Counted from the stretch's first letter, positions 19,079-28,804 are shown. The stretch is DNA of 64,000 nt from Micromonospora cremea (GCF_900143515.1 NZ_FSQT01000002.1:2109501-2173500); one strand, 5' to 3'. Program-made: numbers and translations. Notes: generated by a model not told the origin, from the sequence alone.

Positions 19079-19306
19079 TCAGCTCCGCCGGTCGGCCTCC
19101 TTGGCGGCCCGCTTCCGTTCGCGCTGTTCGCGGGTGTAGCGCTTGCGCTCGGCCAGGTCGCGCTTCCACGCCTCGCGGGCCTCGGCCGAGCCGCCCTGTA
19201 CCGCGCCCTGCACGCCTTCGGCCGGGCCGGCGAGGTGCCGGAAGGCCCAGCGCAGGAGTCGGCCGCCCTCGCCCGGAGCCCTGGTGACCGCGCCGTCCTC
19301 GCTCAT
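19079..19306 (-). CDS. Small hypothetical basic protein
   Basis: 75 residues from an ATG at 19306 with AAGGTG upstream (a GTG at 19315 is also possible). The first half contains GGRLLRWAFRHLAGPAEGVQ; the second half is a highly charged helix, ERKRYTREQRERKRAAKEAD, with a coiled-coil look. I do not recognise the family. It is divergent from the MarR gene, and the palindromic operators lie just outside its start, so it may share that regulation. Confidence 0.5.
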   Translation of the reverse strand: MSEDGAVTRAPGEGGRLLRWAFRHLAGPAEGVQGAVQGGSAEAREAWKRDLAERKRYTREQRERKRAAKEADRRS

Positions 19307-19363
19307 CTGCCGCACCTTCCCGCGTCGTGTAGGTCTCGCCCATCGAACGAGCAGCTAATTGGG

Positions 19364-19395
19364 ACACCAATGGTTGGTGTACCAATGATTGGTAC
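19364..19395. promoter_or_regulatory. Two adjoining palindromic operators upstream of marR gene
   Basis: ACACCAATGGTTGGTGT (19364-19380) and GTACCAATGATTGGTAC (19379-19395) are two 17-bp palindromes sharing two bases, both built on ACCAA/TTGGT half-sites. Their place about 30 bases before the MarR/OhrR start fits autoregulation and control of the divergent small gene. Confidence 0.85.
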
Positions 19396-19425
19396 GATAG
19401 CCATCGTGCTTGGGGAGGGCAACCG

Positions 19426-19929
19426 ATGAGCGAGAAACCGGAAGGCGTCGACCCGCTGGCGCTGGAGCAGCAGGTCTGTTTCGCCCTCTCGGTGGCCGCG
19501 CGCAGCGTGGTGGCGGTCTACCGGCCGCTCCTGGAACCGATGGGGCTGACCCATCCGCAGTACCTGGTCATGTTGGCCCTCTGGCAGCACGCACCGCTGT
19601 CCGGCCGTGACCTCAGCCGGCTGTTGCAGCTCGATCCGGGCACCCTGTCGCCCCTGCTTAAGCGGCTCGAAGCCGCCGGCTACCTGCGCCGCGAGCGCGA
19701 CGCCGCCGACGAGCGCAGCCTCGCCGTCACCCTCACCGCCAGCGGTGTCGCACTACGGAGCCAGGCCGAGCTGATCCCGGCCGCGATCGTGCAGCGACTC
19801 GGCCTGCCGGTCGAGGACCTGCAACACCTGCACGCGGTGCTGACCCAGGTGATCGCCGCGGCCAACCGGCCCCGGGGCGACGACCAGAGCGCCGCCGACC
19901 CCGAGCCGGCCGGTCAGGCGTCGGCGTAG
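19426..19929 (+). CDS. MarR family regulator, OhrR-like (Cys redox sensor)
   Basis: 167 residues with the MarR winged helix-turn-helix at about 50-110 (LSGRDLSRLLQLDPGTLSPLLKRLEAAGYLRRERDAADERSLAVTLT). The N-terminus LEQQVCFALSVAARSVVAVYRPLL matches OhrR, with Cys18 in the position of the peroxide-sensing cysteine, and GLTHPQYLVMLALW follows. OhrR represses an organic hydroperoxide reductase and is released by Cys oxidation. No ohr gene is adjacent, so the target is elsewhere or is the divergent small gene. Strong ribosome site GGGGAGGG. Its end overlaps the convergent gene by 16 bases. Confidence 0.88.
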   Translation: MSEKPEGVDPLALEQQVCFALSVAARSVVAVYRPLLEPMGLTHPQYLVMLALWQHAPLSGRDLSRLLQLDPGTLSPLLKRLEAAGYLRRERDAADERSLAVTLTASGVALRSQAELIPAAIVQRLGLPVEDLQHLHAVLTQVIAAANRPRGDDQSAADPEPAGQASA

Positions 19930-20468
19930 ACGGCGAAGCCGCGCTCGGCGCAGCGCCGGTAGAACGCCGCCAGGACGCCCAACTCGGCGCAGGTGAAGTT
20001 CCACTGCGGCGGCTCGCCGCTCTCGTCGCGCAGCGCGTCCAGCCGGCTTTCCAGCCAGCGCAGCTGCTGCTCAGCCAGCCGTCCGTCGCCGAGCAGCGAA
20101 CGCAGCACCGTGCTCACCGACTCGAACGTGACCGCCTCGCCGTGGGCGCGGTGGCCGGTGACGAACCGTTCGATCCCGCCGGCGATCCAGGCGCAGCCGT
20201 CCGGGTCGATCACCGGGTCCTCGTCCTCGGCCGCGGCGTCTGTGGCATACAACACACCTTCGAGGCCGAGCAGCAGATCCACCAGCTCGGTGTACGCGGT
20301 CGCCCGGACGGTGCCGGTCTTCGCGATCAGCTCAGCCAGCGCCGCCGTCGGAGCGGAGATTCGCGGCAGGTCGACGATCTCGCCGAAGTCGACGAACTCG
20401 GCCGGCGCGACCGGATCGTAGAAGCGGCCGGTCCGCGGCCAGTGCACCGCGACGTTGTCCAGCCCCAT
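19914..20468 (-). CDS. Hypothetical protein
   Basis: 184 residues from an ATG at 20468 with AGAGGTG upstream. It is mostly helical, with an acidic middle (DAAAEDEDPVIDPDGCAWIAGG) and a C-terminal segment PPQWNFTCAELGVLAAFYRRCAERGFAVYAD. No signal peptide or membrane segment. I do not recognise the family. Codon use is normal for this genome, so the gene is real. It faces the MarR gene and lies upstream of the gyrB promoter region on the other strand. Confidence 0.7.
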   Translation of the reverse strand: MGLDNVAVHWPRTGRFYDPVAPAEFVDFGEIVDLPRISAPTAALAELIAKTGTVRATAYTELVDLLLGLEGVLYATDAAAEDEDPVIDPDGCAWIAGGIERFVTGHRAHGEAVTFESVSTVLRSLLGDGRLAEQQLRWLESRLDALRDESGEPPQWNFTCAELGVLAAFYRRCAERGFAVYADA

Positions 20469-20991
20469 CTGTCACCTCTTAAAGAGCACGTGTCGGGTCG
20501 ATCGGGTCGATCGTCCCGGTTCCAACCGGTAAAGATCAAGGCCGCTTCCGGGGCGCCGCAAACCTACGGCACCGGCGGTCCGGCCGCGACCCCCGACCCG
20601 CCCGGCCGCGGGTCAACCCGTTCCGGGGCGGCGCGTCCGATCGGAGCCTGGCGTGTGGGGGGAGTCGCGGGCGATGGGGTTCTGCCGGCTATGGACTTCT
20701 CAGCCGCCTCGCTGAGGGTGCCGAGTGGTGGTTCTGTCCTCCGCGCACAGTAGGATTGACAGTGAGACGAAGACCCGGTGCGGAGCGAGGGACGGGGCCG
20801 ATGGCCCCGGAATCATTCTCCACGTCGGGTCGAGCCGATCGCGATCCGCGGGCAAACCGCGGCGACCGGCGCGTTCGACCCGCTGTCCGGAAATCTCCGG
20901 CACCGGTCCGCGCGTCGACGTCGCGTCCTGTCCGCCGAACCCGCGCCCGACGCGCCCTTCCGGCGCGGACGACGCGAGAAAGTGGCCGAGG
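20469..20991. other. gyrB upstream region
   Basis: A 523-base gap with no gene. It should hold the gyrB promoter and the promoter of the leftward hypothetical gene. The gyrB frame is open back to 20725, but the translated segment is unlike any GyrB. No DnaA box or parS is visible here. Confidence 0.5.
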
Positions 20992-22938
20992 GTGGCAGCG
21001 CAGGACAAGCAGGAGTACGGCGCAGAGTCGATCACCGTTCTCGAGGGGCTGGAGGCGGTTCGCAAGCGGCCCGGTATGTACATCGGGTCCACGGGCGAGC
21101 GCGGTCTGCACCACCTCGTCTGGGAGGTCGTCGACAACGCGGTCGACGAGGCGCTGGCCGGATACTGCGACACCATCGACGTCGTGCTGCGCGCCGACGG
21201 CGGGGTCCAGGTCACCGACAACGGCCGTGGCTTCCCGGTCGACCTGCACCCGAAGCTCAAGAAGCCGGGCGTCGAGGTCGCGCTGACCGTGCTGCACGCG
21301 GGCGGCAAGTTCGACGGCAAGGCGTACGCGGTCTCCGGTGGTCTGCACGGCGTCGGCGTGTCCGTCGTGAACGCGCTCTCCACCCGGATGGCCGTGGAGA
21401 TCCACAAGTCCGGTTTCGTGTGGCGGCAGCAGTACAACAACTCCAAGCCCGGTCCGCTGGACAAGGGTGAGACCACCGACAGCACCGGCTCGGCGGTCTC
21501 CTTCTGGCCCGACCCCGACGTCTTCGAGACCGTCGACTTCGACTTCCAGACCATCTACCGGCGCCTCCAGGAGATGGCCTTCCTCAACCGTGCCCTCCGC
21601 ATCCACCTGCTCGACGAGCGGGTGGCCGAGGAGGAGGACGGCCGGCAGCGCGAGGTGACCTTCTTCTACGAGGGCGGCATCGCCGACTTCGTCCGGCACC
21701 TCAACGCCTCGAAGAACCCGATCCACAAGACCGTGGTCGAGTTCGGCGCCGAGGAGGAGGGGATGTCGCTCGAGATCGCCATGCAGTGGAACGAGTCGTA
21801 CGGCGAGTCGGTCTACACCTTCGCCAACACGATCAACACGCACGAGGGCGGCACCCACGAGGAGGGCTTCCGGTCCGCGCTGACCAGCGTGGTCAACCGG
21901 TACGGCACCGACAAGAAGCTGCTCAAGGGTGACGAGAAGCTCTCCGGCGAGGACATCCGGGAAGGCCTCGCCGCGATCATCTCGGTCAAGCTGGCCAACC
22001 CGCAGTTCGAGGGCCAGACCAAGACCAAGCTCGGCAACACCCCGGTGAAGAGCTTCGTGCAGCGGGTCTGCAACGACCGGCTGGTCGACTGGTTCGACCG
22101 CAACCCGGCCGAGGCCAAGATGATCATCCAGAAGGCCTCCCAGGCGGCTCGCGCCCGGATCGCCGCGCAGCAGGCGCGCAAGCTGGCCCGCCGCAAGTCG
22201 CTGCTGGAGTCCGGCTCGATGCCGGGCAAGCTGGCCGACTGCCAGTCCACCGACCCGCGCGAGTCCGAAGTCTTCATCGTCGAGGGCGACTCGGCGGGTG
22301 GCTCGGCCAAGCAGGGCCGGGACCCACGGACCCAGGCGATCCTGCCGATCCGCGGCAAGATCCTCAACGTGGAGAAGGCCCGGATCGACCGGGTGCTGAA
22401 GAACAACGAGGTCCAGGCGCTGATCACCGCGCTGGGCACCGGCATCCACGACGATTTCGACATGGAGAAGCTGCGCTACCACAAGGTGGTGCTGATGGCC
22501 GACGCGGACGTCGACGGCCAGCACATCCAGACGTTGCTGCTCACCCTGCTGTTCCGCTTCATGCGTCCACTCGTCGAGATGGGCCACGTCTACCTGGCCG
22601 CCCCGCCGCTCTACAAGATCAAGTGGAACAAGAAGGGCGACGACGCGCAGTACGCCTACTCCGACCGTGAGCGGGACGGGCTGATCGCGCTGCGCCAGCA
22701 GAAGAAGCCGAACGCCAAGCCGGACGACATTCAGCGGTTCAAGGGCCTCGGCGAGATGAACTATCCCGAGCTGTGGGAAACCACGATGAACCCGGCGACG
22801 CGTACTCTGCGTCAGGTCACGCTCGACGACGCGGCGACCGCCGACGAGTTGTTCAGCGTGCTGATGGGTGAGGACGTCGAGGCGCGCCGGTCGTTCATCC
22901 AGCGCAACGCCAAGGACGTGCGGTTCCTGGACATCTGA
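20992..22938 (+). CDS. gyrB: DNA gyrase subunit B
   Basis: GyrB (648 residues) supplies the ATPase of gyrase, which puts negative supercoils into DNA. I chose the GTG at 20992 because the conserved part begins [31 protein letters not shown]. The GHKL ATPase site has [13 protein letters not shown] and TDNGRGFPV, with the lid [19 protein letters not shown]. The Toprim domain contains [14 protein letters not shown] at about 429 and [13 protein letters not shown], then [15 protein letters not shown]. The C-terminus VRFLDI is canonical. Confidence 0.97.
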   Translation: MAAQDKQEYGAESITVLEGLEAVRKRPGMYIGSTGERGLHHLVWEVVDNAVDEALAGYCDTIDVVLRADGGVQVTDNGRGFPVDLHPKLKKPGVEVALTVLHAGGKFDGKAYAVSGGLHGVGVSVVNALSTRMAVEIHKSGFVWRQQYNNSKPGPLDKGETTDSTGSAVSFWPDPDVFETVDFDFQTIYRRLQEMAFLNRALRIHLLDERVAEEEDGRQREVTFFYEGGIADFVRHLNASKNPIHKTVVEFGAEEEGMSLEIAMQWNESYGESVYTFANTINTHEGGTHEEGFRSALTSVVNRYGTDKKLLKGDEKLSGEDIREGLAAIISVKLANPQFEGQTKTKLGNTPVKSFVQRVCNDRLVDWFDRNPAEAKMIIQKASQAARARIAAQQARKLARRKSLLESGSMPGKLADCQSTDPRESEVFIVEGDSAGGSAKQGRDPRTQAILPIRGKILNVEKARIDRVLKNNEVQALITALGTGIHDDFDMEKLRYHKVVLMADADVDGQHIQTLLLTLLFRFMRPLVEMGHVYLAAPPLYKIKWNKKGDDAQYAYSDRERDGLIALRQQKKPNAKPDDIQRFKGLGEMNYPELWETTMNPATRTLRQVTLDDAATADELFSVLMGEDVEARRSFIQRNAKDVRFLDI

Positions 22939-22945
22939 TGGAGCT

Positions 22946-22982
22946 CGGCGGGTCGGCCGGGGCGAACCCGGCCGACCCGCCG
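22946..22982. terminator. 16-bp perfect hairpin after gyrB
   Basis: CGGCGGGTCGGCCGGG (22946-22961) pairs exactly with CCCGGCCGACCCGCCG (22967-22982) across a five-base loop. There is no T-tract; it may still slow or end gyrB transcription or protect its 3' end. Confidence 0.75.
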
Positions 22983-23032
22983 ATCCACAGAGTTATCCAC
23001 AGCTTGGCCAGTATCCACAGCCGTTATCCACA
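22981..23032. promoter_or_regulatory. DnaA-box group upstream of gyrA
   Basis: Four boxes within 52 bases: CGATCCACA (22981), TTATCCACA (22993), GTATCCACA (23011) and TTATCCACA (23024). Two are perfect consensus and all point the same way. They end 37 bases before the gyrA start, so DnaA could regulate gyrA or be titrated here. Confidence 0.75.
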
Positions 23033-23068
23033 GCACGAAAACGACTCTGAGTCTGATAAGGGTATACA

Positions 23069-25591
23069 GTGACCGATTCCCCCGAGTCCACACCGAACGA
23101 GCCAGAGGTCCCCGCCGAGGCCATCGCCGCCGTGGTCGCGCACGACCGGATCGAGCCGGTCGGGCTCGAGGTGGAGATGCAGCGCTCCTACCTCGACTAC
23201 GCGATGAGCGTCATCGTCGGTCGTGCGCTCCCGGACGTCCGGGACGGGCTGAAGCCGGTCCACCGCAAGATCCTGTACGCCATGTTCGACTCGGGCTACC
23301 GGCCGGACCGCGGCTACGTGAAGTGTTCCCGGGTCGTCGGCGACGTGATGGGTCAGTTCCACCCGCACGGCGACTCGGCGATCTACGACGCGCTGGTCCG
23401 GATGGCGCAGCCCTGGTCGCTGCGGTATCCGCTGGTGGACGGCAACGGCAACTTCGGCTCTCCGGGCAACGACCCGGCCGCCGCCATGCGGTACACGGAG
23501 TGCAAGCTCGACCCGCTGGCCATGGAGATGCTGCGGGACATCGACGAGGACACCGTCGACCTGCAGGACAACTACGACGGCCGGGCCAAGGAGCCCACCA
23601 TCCTGCCGTCGCGGATCCCCAACCTGTTGGTGAACGGCTCCGAGGGCATCGCGGTCGGCATGGCCACCAAGATCCCGCCGCACAACCTGCGGGAGATCGG
23701 CGCGGCGGTGCAGTGGTGCCTGGAGCACCCGGAGGAGGACGAGGAGACCACCCTCGAAGCCCTGCTCGGAATCGTCAAGGGTCCGGACTTCCCGACCCAC
23801 GGCCTGATCGTCGGCACCACCGCGATCCAGGACGCGTACCGCACCGGTCGCGGCTCGATCCGGATGCGCGCCGTGGTGGAGGTCGAGGAAGACAAGCGGG
23901 GCCGGCCCTGCCTGGTCGTCAGCGAACTGCCCTACCAGGTCAACCCGGACAATCTCGCCGAGCGGATCGCCGAACTGATCAAGGAGGGCAAGCTCGCCGG
24001 GATCGCCGACATCCGCGACGAGTCCTCCGGTCGTACCGGCATGCGGATCGTGCTGGTTCTCAAGCGCGACGCGGTCGCCAAGGTCGTGCTGAACAACCTC
24101 TACAAGCACACCCAGCTCCAGGAGACCTTCGGCGCCAACATGCTGGCGCTGGTCGACGGGGTGCCGCGCACGCTCAACCTGGCGCAGTTCATCCGCTACT
24201 ACGTCGAGCACCAGATCGACGTGATCCGCCGGCGGACCGCGTTCCGGCTGCGCAAGGCCGAGGAGCGGGCGCACATCCTGCGCGGTCTGTCCAAGGCGCT
24301 GGACGCGCTGGACGAGGTGATCGCCCTGATCCGGCGCTCGCCGACGGTGGACGACGCCCGGCAGGGCCTGATCCGGCTGCTGGAGATCGACGAGATCCAG
24401 GCGACCGCGATCCTGGACATGCAGCTGCGCCGCCTCGCCGCCCTAGAGCGGCAGCGGATCCTGGACGACCTGGCCAAGCTCGAGATCGAAATCGCCGACC
24501 TCAAGGACATCCTCGCCAAGCCGGAGCGGCAGCGGAGGATCGTCTCGGAGGAGCTCGGCGAGATCGTCGCCAAGTGGGGCGACGAGCGGCGGACGCAGAT
24601 CATCCCGTTCGACGGCGAGGTCTCGATGGAGGACCTCATCGCCCGGGAGGACGTGGTCGTCACGATCACCCGGACGGGGTACGCCAAGCGGACCAAGGCC
24701 GATCTCTATCGCTCGCAGCGGCGGGGTGGCAAGGGCGTCAGCGGCGCCACGCTGCGGCAGGACGACATTGTCAGCCACTTCTTCGTATGCTCAACCCACG
24801 ACTGGATCCTGTTCTTCACGAACAAGGGACGCGTCTACCGGGCCAAGGCGTACGAGTTGCCGGAGGCCAGTAGGGTAGCCAAGGGCCAGCACGTGGCCAA
24901 CCTGCTCGCCTTCCTGCCCGACGAGCAGATCGCGCAGATCATCGAAATCCCGAACTACCAGGTAGCCCCCTATCTGGTACTGGCCACGAAGAACGGCCTG
25001 GTGAAGAAGACGCGGCTCGAGGAGTTCGACTCCAACCGTTCCGGCGGAATCATCGCGATCAACCTGCGCGATGAGGACGAGCTGGTCGGTGCTGCGCTGG
25101 TTGCGCCGGAGGACGACCTGCTGCTGGTCTCCAAGAAGGCTCAGGCGATCCGGTTCAACGCCTCCGACGAGGCGCTGCGGCCGATGGGCCGGGCCACCTC
25201 CGGCGTGATCGGCATGCGCTTCACGGACGACGACGTCCTGCTCGCCATGGAGGTCGTTCGGGAGGGTCTGGACGTTCTGGTGGCCACGAACGGGGGATAC
25301 GCGAAACGGACCCCGATCGAGGAATACCCGGTGCAGGGCCGGGGAGGTAAGGGCGTGTTGACTGCGAAGATCACCGAGCGGCGCGGTGGTCTGGTCGGCG
25401 CGGTGGTGATCGACCCGGACGACGAGCTGTTCGCGATCACCAGCAACGGTGGTGTCATCCGGACTCCGGTGAAGCCTGTACGCCGTACGCGTGACCGGAA
25501 CACAATGGGGGTCAAGCTGATGGACCTCCCGGACGGCGTGACTATCGTGGCCATTGCTCGCAATGCCGACGAACCCGACGAACAGGACTAG
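23069..25591 (+). CDS. gyrA: DNA gyrase subunit A
   Basis: GyrA (840 residues) carries out DNA breakage and rejoining. The catalytic Tyr is about residue 142 in [16 protein letters not shown]. The quinolone-determining region reads [17 protein letters not shown]; Ser103 and Asp107 match E. coli Ser83 and Asp87, a wild-type pattern not suggesting resistance. The GyrA box QRRGGKG opens the C-terminal beta-pinwheel near 550, and repeated strand motifs such as [17 protein letters not shown] follow. GTG start; the next gene begins four bases after the stop. Confidence 0.97.
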   Translation: MTDSPESTPNEPEVPAEAIAAVVAHDRIEPVGLEVEMQRSYLDYAMSVIVGRALPDVRDGLKPVHRKILYAMFDSGYRPDRGYVKCSRVVGDVMGQFHPHGDSAIYDALVRMAQPWSLRYPLVDGNGNFGSPGNDPAAAMRYTECKLDPLAMEMLRDIDEDTVDLQDNYDGRAKEPTILPSRIPNLLVNGSEGIAVGMATKIPPHNLREIGAAVQWCLEHPEEDEETTLEALLGIVKGPDFPTHGLIVGTTAIQDAYRTGRGSIRMRAVVEVEEDKRGRPCLVVSELPYQVNPDNLAERIAELIKEGKLAGIADIRDESSGRTGMRIVLVLKRDAVAKVVLNNLYKHTQLQETFGANMLALVDGVPRTLNLAQFIRYYVEHQIDVIRRRTAFRLRKAEERAHILRGLSKALDALDEVIALIRRSPTVDDARQGLIRLLEIDEIQATAILDMQLRRLAALERQRILDDLAKLEIEIADLKDILAKPERQRRIVSEELGEIVAKWGDERRTQIIPFDGEVSMEDLIAREDVVVTITRTGYAKRTKADLYRSQRRGGKGVSGATLRQDDIVSHFFVCSTHDWILFFTNKGRVYRAKAYELPEASRVAKGQHVANLLAFLPDEQIAQIIEIPNYQVAPYLVLATKNGLVKKTRLEEFDSNRSGGIIAINLRDEDELVGAALVAPEDDLLLVSKKAQAIRFNASDEALRPMGRATSGVIGMRFTDDDVLLAMEVVREGLDVLVATNGGYAKRTPIEEYPVQGRGGKGVLTAKITERRGGLVGAVVIDPDDELFAITSNGGVIRTPVKPVRRTRDRNTMGVKLMDLPDGVTIVAIARNADEPDEQD

Positions 25592-25595
25592 TTGA

Positions 25596-26498
25596 ATGAC
25601 GGAGACACAGGCGAAGTCGGGGAACACGGGGACCTCGGCCAACCCGGTCGACGAGGAGGCCGCCAAGGGCGGCACACCAGCGACCGGCCGCGCGGCCGTG
25701 GGCCGGGCAACGGTCCCCGCCGACGCGCCTGCCCCGAAATTCACCCGGGCTCCCGGCATGACACCCCCACCGGACCAGCCCGGCGAGGACGGTGGGTCGG
25801 GCGACAAGACCGAGCCGTCCGGTGTCGAGGCGCCGGCGTCTCCCGAGGCACCCCCGGTGGCGGCGGCCCCGACACGTCCCACGACCACCCAGCCGATCAA
25901 TGTCCGGCCCGGCGAGGCGTCGTCCACCGGGGCCACCGGCACCCAGCCCCGGATCACCCCCGGTATGAGCAAGCCGCAGCCGGACGGGGGACGTACCACC
26001 GGTGCCGGCCGCCCGGCCAGCGGCGGCGGCCTACCGCCGGGGATCGGTAACGCGTCGGCGGTCGGGGCGGCCCGGGTCGGCGACGCGGTACGCGCAGCGC
26101 GTACCTCGGTCAGCTCGGCCGCGTCCCGCGGACCGCGCCGGGCCCGTCTGAACCTCAAGCGGATCGACCCCTGGTCCGTGATGAAGTTCGCGTTCGCCGT
26201 CTCGGTGGTGCTCTTCATCGTCGTGGTGGTCGCCACGTCGGTGCTCTACCTGGCGCTGGACGCGATGGGGGTGTTCCAGAGCGTCAACGACAGCCTGAGC
26301 GACCTGGTGAACGCCGGCGGCGGGCAGAGCACCAGCGGCTTCCAGATCACCGCCAAGGGCGTGATCCTCAGCTCGGCGCTGATCGGCCTGGTCAACGTGG
26401 TGCTGTTCACCGCGCTGGCCACGCTGGGAGCGTTCGTCTACAACGTCTGCGCCGACCTCGTCGGCGGGATCGAGTTGACTCTCGCCGAGCGGGACTGA
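25596..26498 (+). CDS. DUF3566 domain membrane protein
   Basis: 300 residues. The first ~175 are low-complexity Pro/Gly/Thr/Ala, cytoplasmic and probably disordered. Then ARLNLKRIDPWSVMKFAFAVSVVLFIVVVVA opens the DUF3566 domain, with two membrane segments (about 190-215 and 260-285) and an intervening loop containing FQSVNDSLSDLVNAGG. The C-terminus VCADLVGGIELTLAERD is characteristic. It is a constant neighbour of gyrA in actinobacteria, of unknown function; co-transcription with gyrBA is suggested by the four-base gap. Confidence 0.9.
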   Translation: MTETQAKSGNTGTSANPVDEEAAKGGTPATGRAAVGRATVPADAPAPKFTRAPGMTPPPDQPGEDGGSGDKTEPSGVEAPASPEAPPVAAAPTRPTTTQPINVRPGEASSTGATGTQPRITPGMSKPQPDGGRTTGAGRPASGGGLPPGIGNASAVGAARVGDAVRAARTSVSSAASRGPRRARLNLKRIDPWSVMKFAFAVSVVLFIVVVVATSVLYLALDAMGVFQSVNDSLSDLVNAGGGQSTSGFQITAKGVILSSALIGLVNVVLFTALATLGAFVYNVCADLVGGIELTLAERD

Positions 26499-26647
26499 GC
26501 GATCGGGACGCCGGGGCACCGTGGAATGCGGTCGCTCCGGCGTCTCGTACTCAGGTAGGTTTTGCAGGCGTCGACGGCCCGGCTCGCGGGCCCGGACCCC
26601 GATTTGGGGCCGGCTGAGCGGATGGGTTAACCTTGCTCGTCGCACGC

Positions 26648-26721
26648 GGGGCTATAGCTCAGTCGGTTAGAGCGCAGAGCTGATAACTCTGAGGTCGCTG
26701 GTTCGATTCCAGCTAGCCCCA
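26648..26721 (+). tRNA. tRNA-Ile (GAU anticodon)
   Basis: A 74-base cloverleaf. The acceptor GGGGCTA pairs with TAGCCCC, the D arm has AGCTCAGTCGGTTAGAGC, the anticodon arm is AGAGC-TGATAAC-CT with GAT, and the T arm is GCTGGTTCGATTCCAGC. Discriminator is A; the 3' CCA is not fully encoded. Confidence 0.98.
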
Positions 26722-26763
26722 CCGCACGTCGTCCGACGGTAGTCGAGCGCGAGGGGTGTCCCC

Positions 26764-26892
26764 ATGTTCAAGAAGCTGCTGATTCTGGCCGGCGTCGTCG
26801 GCGTGGCCGCCGTCGTGTTCAACAAGGTCAAGGCCTCCAACGACGAGCGCGCCCTGTGGCACGAGGCGACCACCGCGCCCGACCTGCGCTGA
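26764..26892 (+). CDS. DLW-39 family small protein
   Basis: A 42-residue protein, MFKKLLILAGVVGVAAVVFN then KVKASNDERALWHEATTAPDLR. One membrane segment (about 4-20) is followed by a short charged tail with the ALW motif. Tiny proteins of this kind between the tRNA-Ile and tRNA-Ala genes are a conserved actinobacterial feature, named from DLW and the usual length of 39. It is too short to be found by most gene callers. Function unknown; probably an inner-membrane single-pass protein. Confidence 0.9.
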   Translation: MFKKLLILAGVVGVAAVVFNKVKASNDERALWHEATTAPDLR

Positions 26893-26933
26893 AGTCCGGC
26901 CGGCGGCGAGCGATCGGCGCAGCAGCCGCCCAC

Positions 26934-27009
26934 GGGGCCCTAGCTCAACTGGCAGAGCACTGCCTTTGCAAGGCAGGGGTTAGGGGTTCGAGTCCCCTGG
27001 GCTCCACCA
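26934..27009 (+). tRNA. tRNA-Ala (UGC anticodon)
   Basis: The acceptor GGGGCCC pairs with GGGCTCC (one G-U pair), the anticodon loop CTTTGCA holds TGC, the T arm is AGGGGTTCGAGTCCCCT, and CCA is encoded at 27007-27009. The 3' end abuts an integrase relic, so it is a probable attachment site. Confidence 0.98.
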
Positions 27010-27237
27010 GCACTTTCCTCGGTTGATCTCGGTCCCGAGTACGTACCAGAGCAGCTCCAGCACCGTCCGCAGATCCTTCCCCTGGTCTAGCAGGATCGTC
27101 GCGAACGCGTGCCGCAGGTCGTGCAGATGTAGCCAGTCGAGCCCGGCCGCCGCACGGAGCTGATTGAAGCGCCGGACGAAAAGCGCCCTTCCCGGCAGGT
27201 CGACATCCGACCACCGCAGGCCCAACAGCTCAGTCGG
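27010..27237 (-). pseudogene. Tyrosine recombinase (phage-type integrase) relic
   Basis: On the minus strand the stretch PTELLGLRWSDVDLPGRALF is the box-I arginine region of a tyrosine integrase. It is followed within about 20 residues by LHLHDLRHAFATILLDQGKDLRTVLELL, the box-II HxxR region. The roughly 100 residues usually between them are missing, and the catalytic tyrosine box at the end has degenerated to LLWYVLGTEINRGK. The coding end abuts the tRNA-Ala 3' end, the usual layout for an actinobacterial integrative element with its int gene next to attL/attR. The frame is open to 27321 only by chance. Confidence 0.85.
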
Positions 27238-27994
27238 GTTGGGACAGAAAGACACTGACAGCGGCGGCGAACTGCGCTTGAGCATCGTGATGCACAACAT
27301 GACCGGCTGGCAGCTCGACAAGACGGGCCTGGCCGGCGCGACGAGCGATCATCTCGCGCGCGTGGCCGGCTGCCAGTTCACCGCTGCGCGTTCCACGGAT
27401 CAGGAGGGTGGGGCAGCTGACCGAATCCCAGTCCTTCCAGTGGTCACCGTTGAGTGCTTTCTGGGACACCACCGTGTCATCGATGTCGAACGAGAAGCCC
27501 CAGCCGTTCTTCGACCGGCGGTAGGAACACTCCAGATAGGGAGCCGTGGCGCCCAGGGCCGAGGCCAGCGCATCACGGGATTGCGCTTGGCGAGGCAGGC
27601 TGGTGGTGAACGACCAGTCGCAGTCCACAACCGCGCCTGCGTCCTCGACGATCAGGGCGGTGACCCGGTCCGCGTGCCGGCCGGCGTACTGGTAGGCGTT
27701 CACGCCGCCGAGTGAGTGGCCCAGCACCGCCACAGGACCGACTTCCAGATGCCGGTGGAAGGCGGCAACGTCGGCAACATAATCGTCCCGCTCATAGCTT
27801 TCGGCACGGTCCGAGGCTCCATGCCCACGCTGATCGAGCGCGATCACCCGCCACCGCGGTGCCAACGCCTCAGCCAGCGGCGCGAATGCCGACGCTTCGT
27901 TGTAGTGCCCGTGAAGAGCCAGGAGCGGAGTGCCCGAACCACCAAAGTCAAGATACGAGAGCCTTCGAGCCCCAACGGTGAAGAACCCACGCAT
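27230..27994 (-). CDS. Alpha/beta hydrolase
   Basis: 254 residues from an ATG at 27994 (MRGFFTVGARRLSYLDFGGS). The alpha/beta-hydrolase fold is clear: oxyanion segment ALHGHYNEASAF, LDQRGHGASDRA, nucleophile Ser94 in GHSLGGVNA, and catalytic His in LPAGHVVHHD. The catalytic acid is probably in VEDAGAVVD or near LLIRG. The long upstream in-frame extension to 28360 is Pro/Arg-rich and not part of the fold. The C-terminus overlaps the integrase relic, as expected if genes were spliced together by deletion. Substrate unknown; an esterase or epoxide hydrolase is possible. Confidence 0.82.
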   Translation of the reverse strand: MRGFFTVGARRLSYLDFGGSGTPLLALHGHYNEASAFAPLAEALAPRWRVIALDQRGHGASDRAESYERDDYVADVAAFHRHLEVGPVAVLGHSLGGVNAYQYAGRHADRVTALIVEDAGAVVDCDWSFTTSLPRQAQSRDALASALGATAPYLECSYRRSKNGWGFSFDIDDTVVSQKALNGDHWKDWDSVSCPTLLIRGTRSGELAAGHAREMIARRAGQARLVELPAGHVVHHDAQAQFAAAVSVFLSQPD

Positions 27995-28258
27995 GGCCTG
28001 GAATTTTAGACCCCTGCAGTTGGCCATGAACAGCGCGGACAGGGAGGCTTGCACCTCGACCACGTGCTGAGTGTCCCCGGTTGGGCTGTACACCCACTTG
28101 TACAGCCGAACCGGCCGACGCGGAAGGGTGCCGACCGGCATCAACCGACGAAGCGAGCAGGTCAGCCGCGGTGACGACGCCGGCCGACCCGATCCTCTAC
28201 GCGCGGCCGGCTCGCTAATGCTTTGCCGAGATCCGGCGGGGTTGCATAGGTTCGCCGG

Positions 28259-28804
28259 ATGGTGAAGATCGAGACTGAGCGGCTTATCCTGCGGGATTGG
28301 CGCGCCTCCGACCTGTCGCCGTGGGCGGCCATGAACGCCGACCCCGAGGTCCGAGAGCATCTCGGGCCGCTACTCACTCCGGAGCAGGCCGCAGCCTCGA
28401 TGCGCAGCTTCCAGGAAGATTTAGACCGGAATGGTTTCGGCTTCTGGGCTGTGGAGGTCCGCGACACAAGGCAATTTGTCGGGTTCGCTGGCTTGGACGT
28501 GGTGGACGAGGGCATGCCGTTCACCGGCGTGGAGGCTGGCTGGCGACTGTCCCGGTCGGCTTGGGGCCACGGGTACGCAACGGAGGCCGCGCTGGCGATG
28601 TTGCGATACGGCTTTGACAAGGTCGGGTTGACGGAAATCTTGGCCGTGACCACGAAGGCGAACCTGCGTTCGCAGGCGGTGATGCGCCGGATTGCAATGA
28701 CCACGGACCCGGGTGAGGACTTTGACGACCCCGACGAAGACGAGAGTCCCTTGCGTCGTTGCGTGCTGTACCGCAAGCGTGCGGATGTGGTTTCGCAGAC
28801 GTAG
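28259..28804 (+). CDS. GNAT family N-acetyltransferase (RimJ/RimL type)
   Basis: 181 residues, starting MVKIETERLILRDWRASDL, the typical RimJ/RimL opening. The acetyl-CoA loop is GWRLSRSAWGHGYATEAALAMLRYGF, followed by LTEILAVTTKANLRSQAVMRRIAM. Such proteins acetylate N-termini or small amines; the substrate here cannot be named. It begins divergently from the hydrolase. Base composition appears slightly less GC-rich than the flanking housekeeping genes. Confidence 0.85.
   Translation: MVKIETERLILRDWRASDLSPWAAMNADPEVREHLGPLLTPEQAAASMRSFQEDLDRNGFGFWAVEVRDTRQFVGFAGLDVVDEGMPFTGVEAGWRLSRSAWGHGYATEAALAMLRYGFDKVGLTEILAVTTKANLRSQAVMRRIAMTTDPGEDFDDPDEDESPLRRCVLYRKRADVVSQT

Noticed and set aside
20689..22587. 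632-residue open frame on the minus strand across gyrB
   Set aside because: It is the antisense shadow of gyrB in GC-rich DNA: low-complexity Val/Asp/His composition, no known domain, and gyrB is certain.
23350..23400. Fluoroquinolone-resistance change in gyrA
   Set aside because: The region reads [12 protein letters not shown] with the wild-type Ser and Asp at the usual positions.
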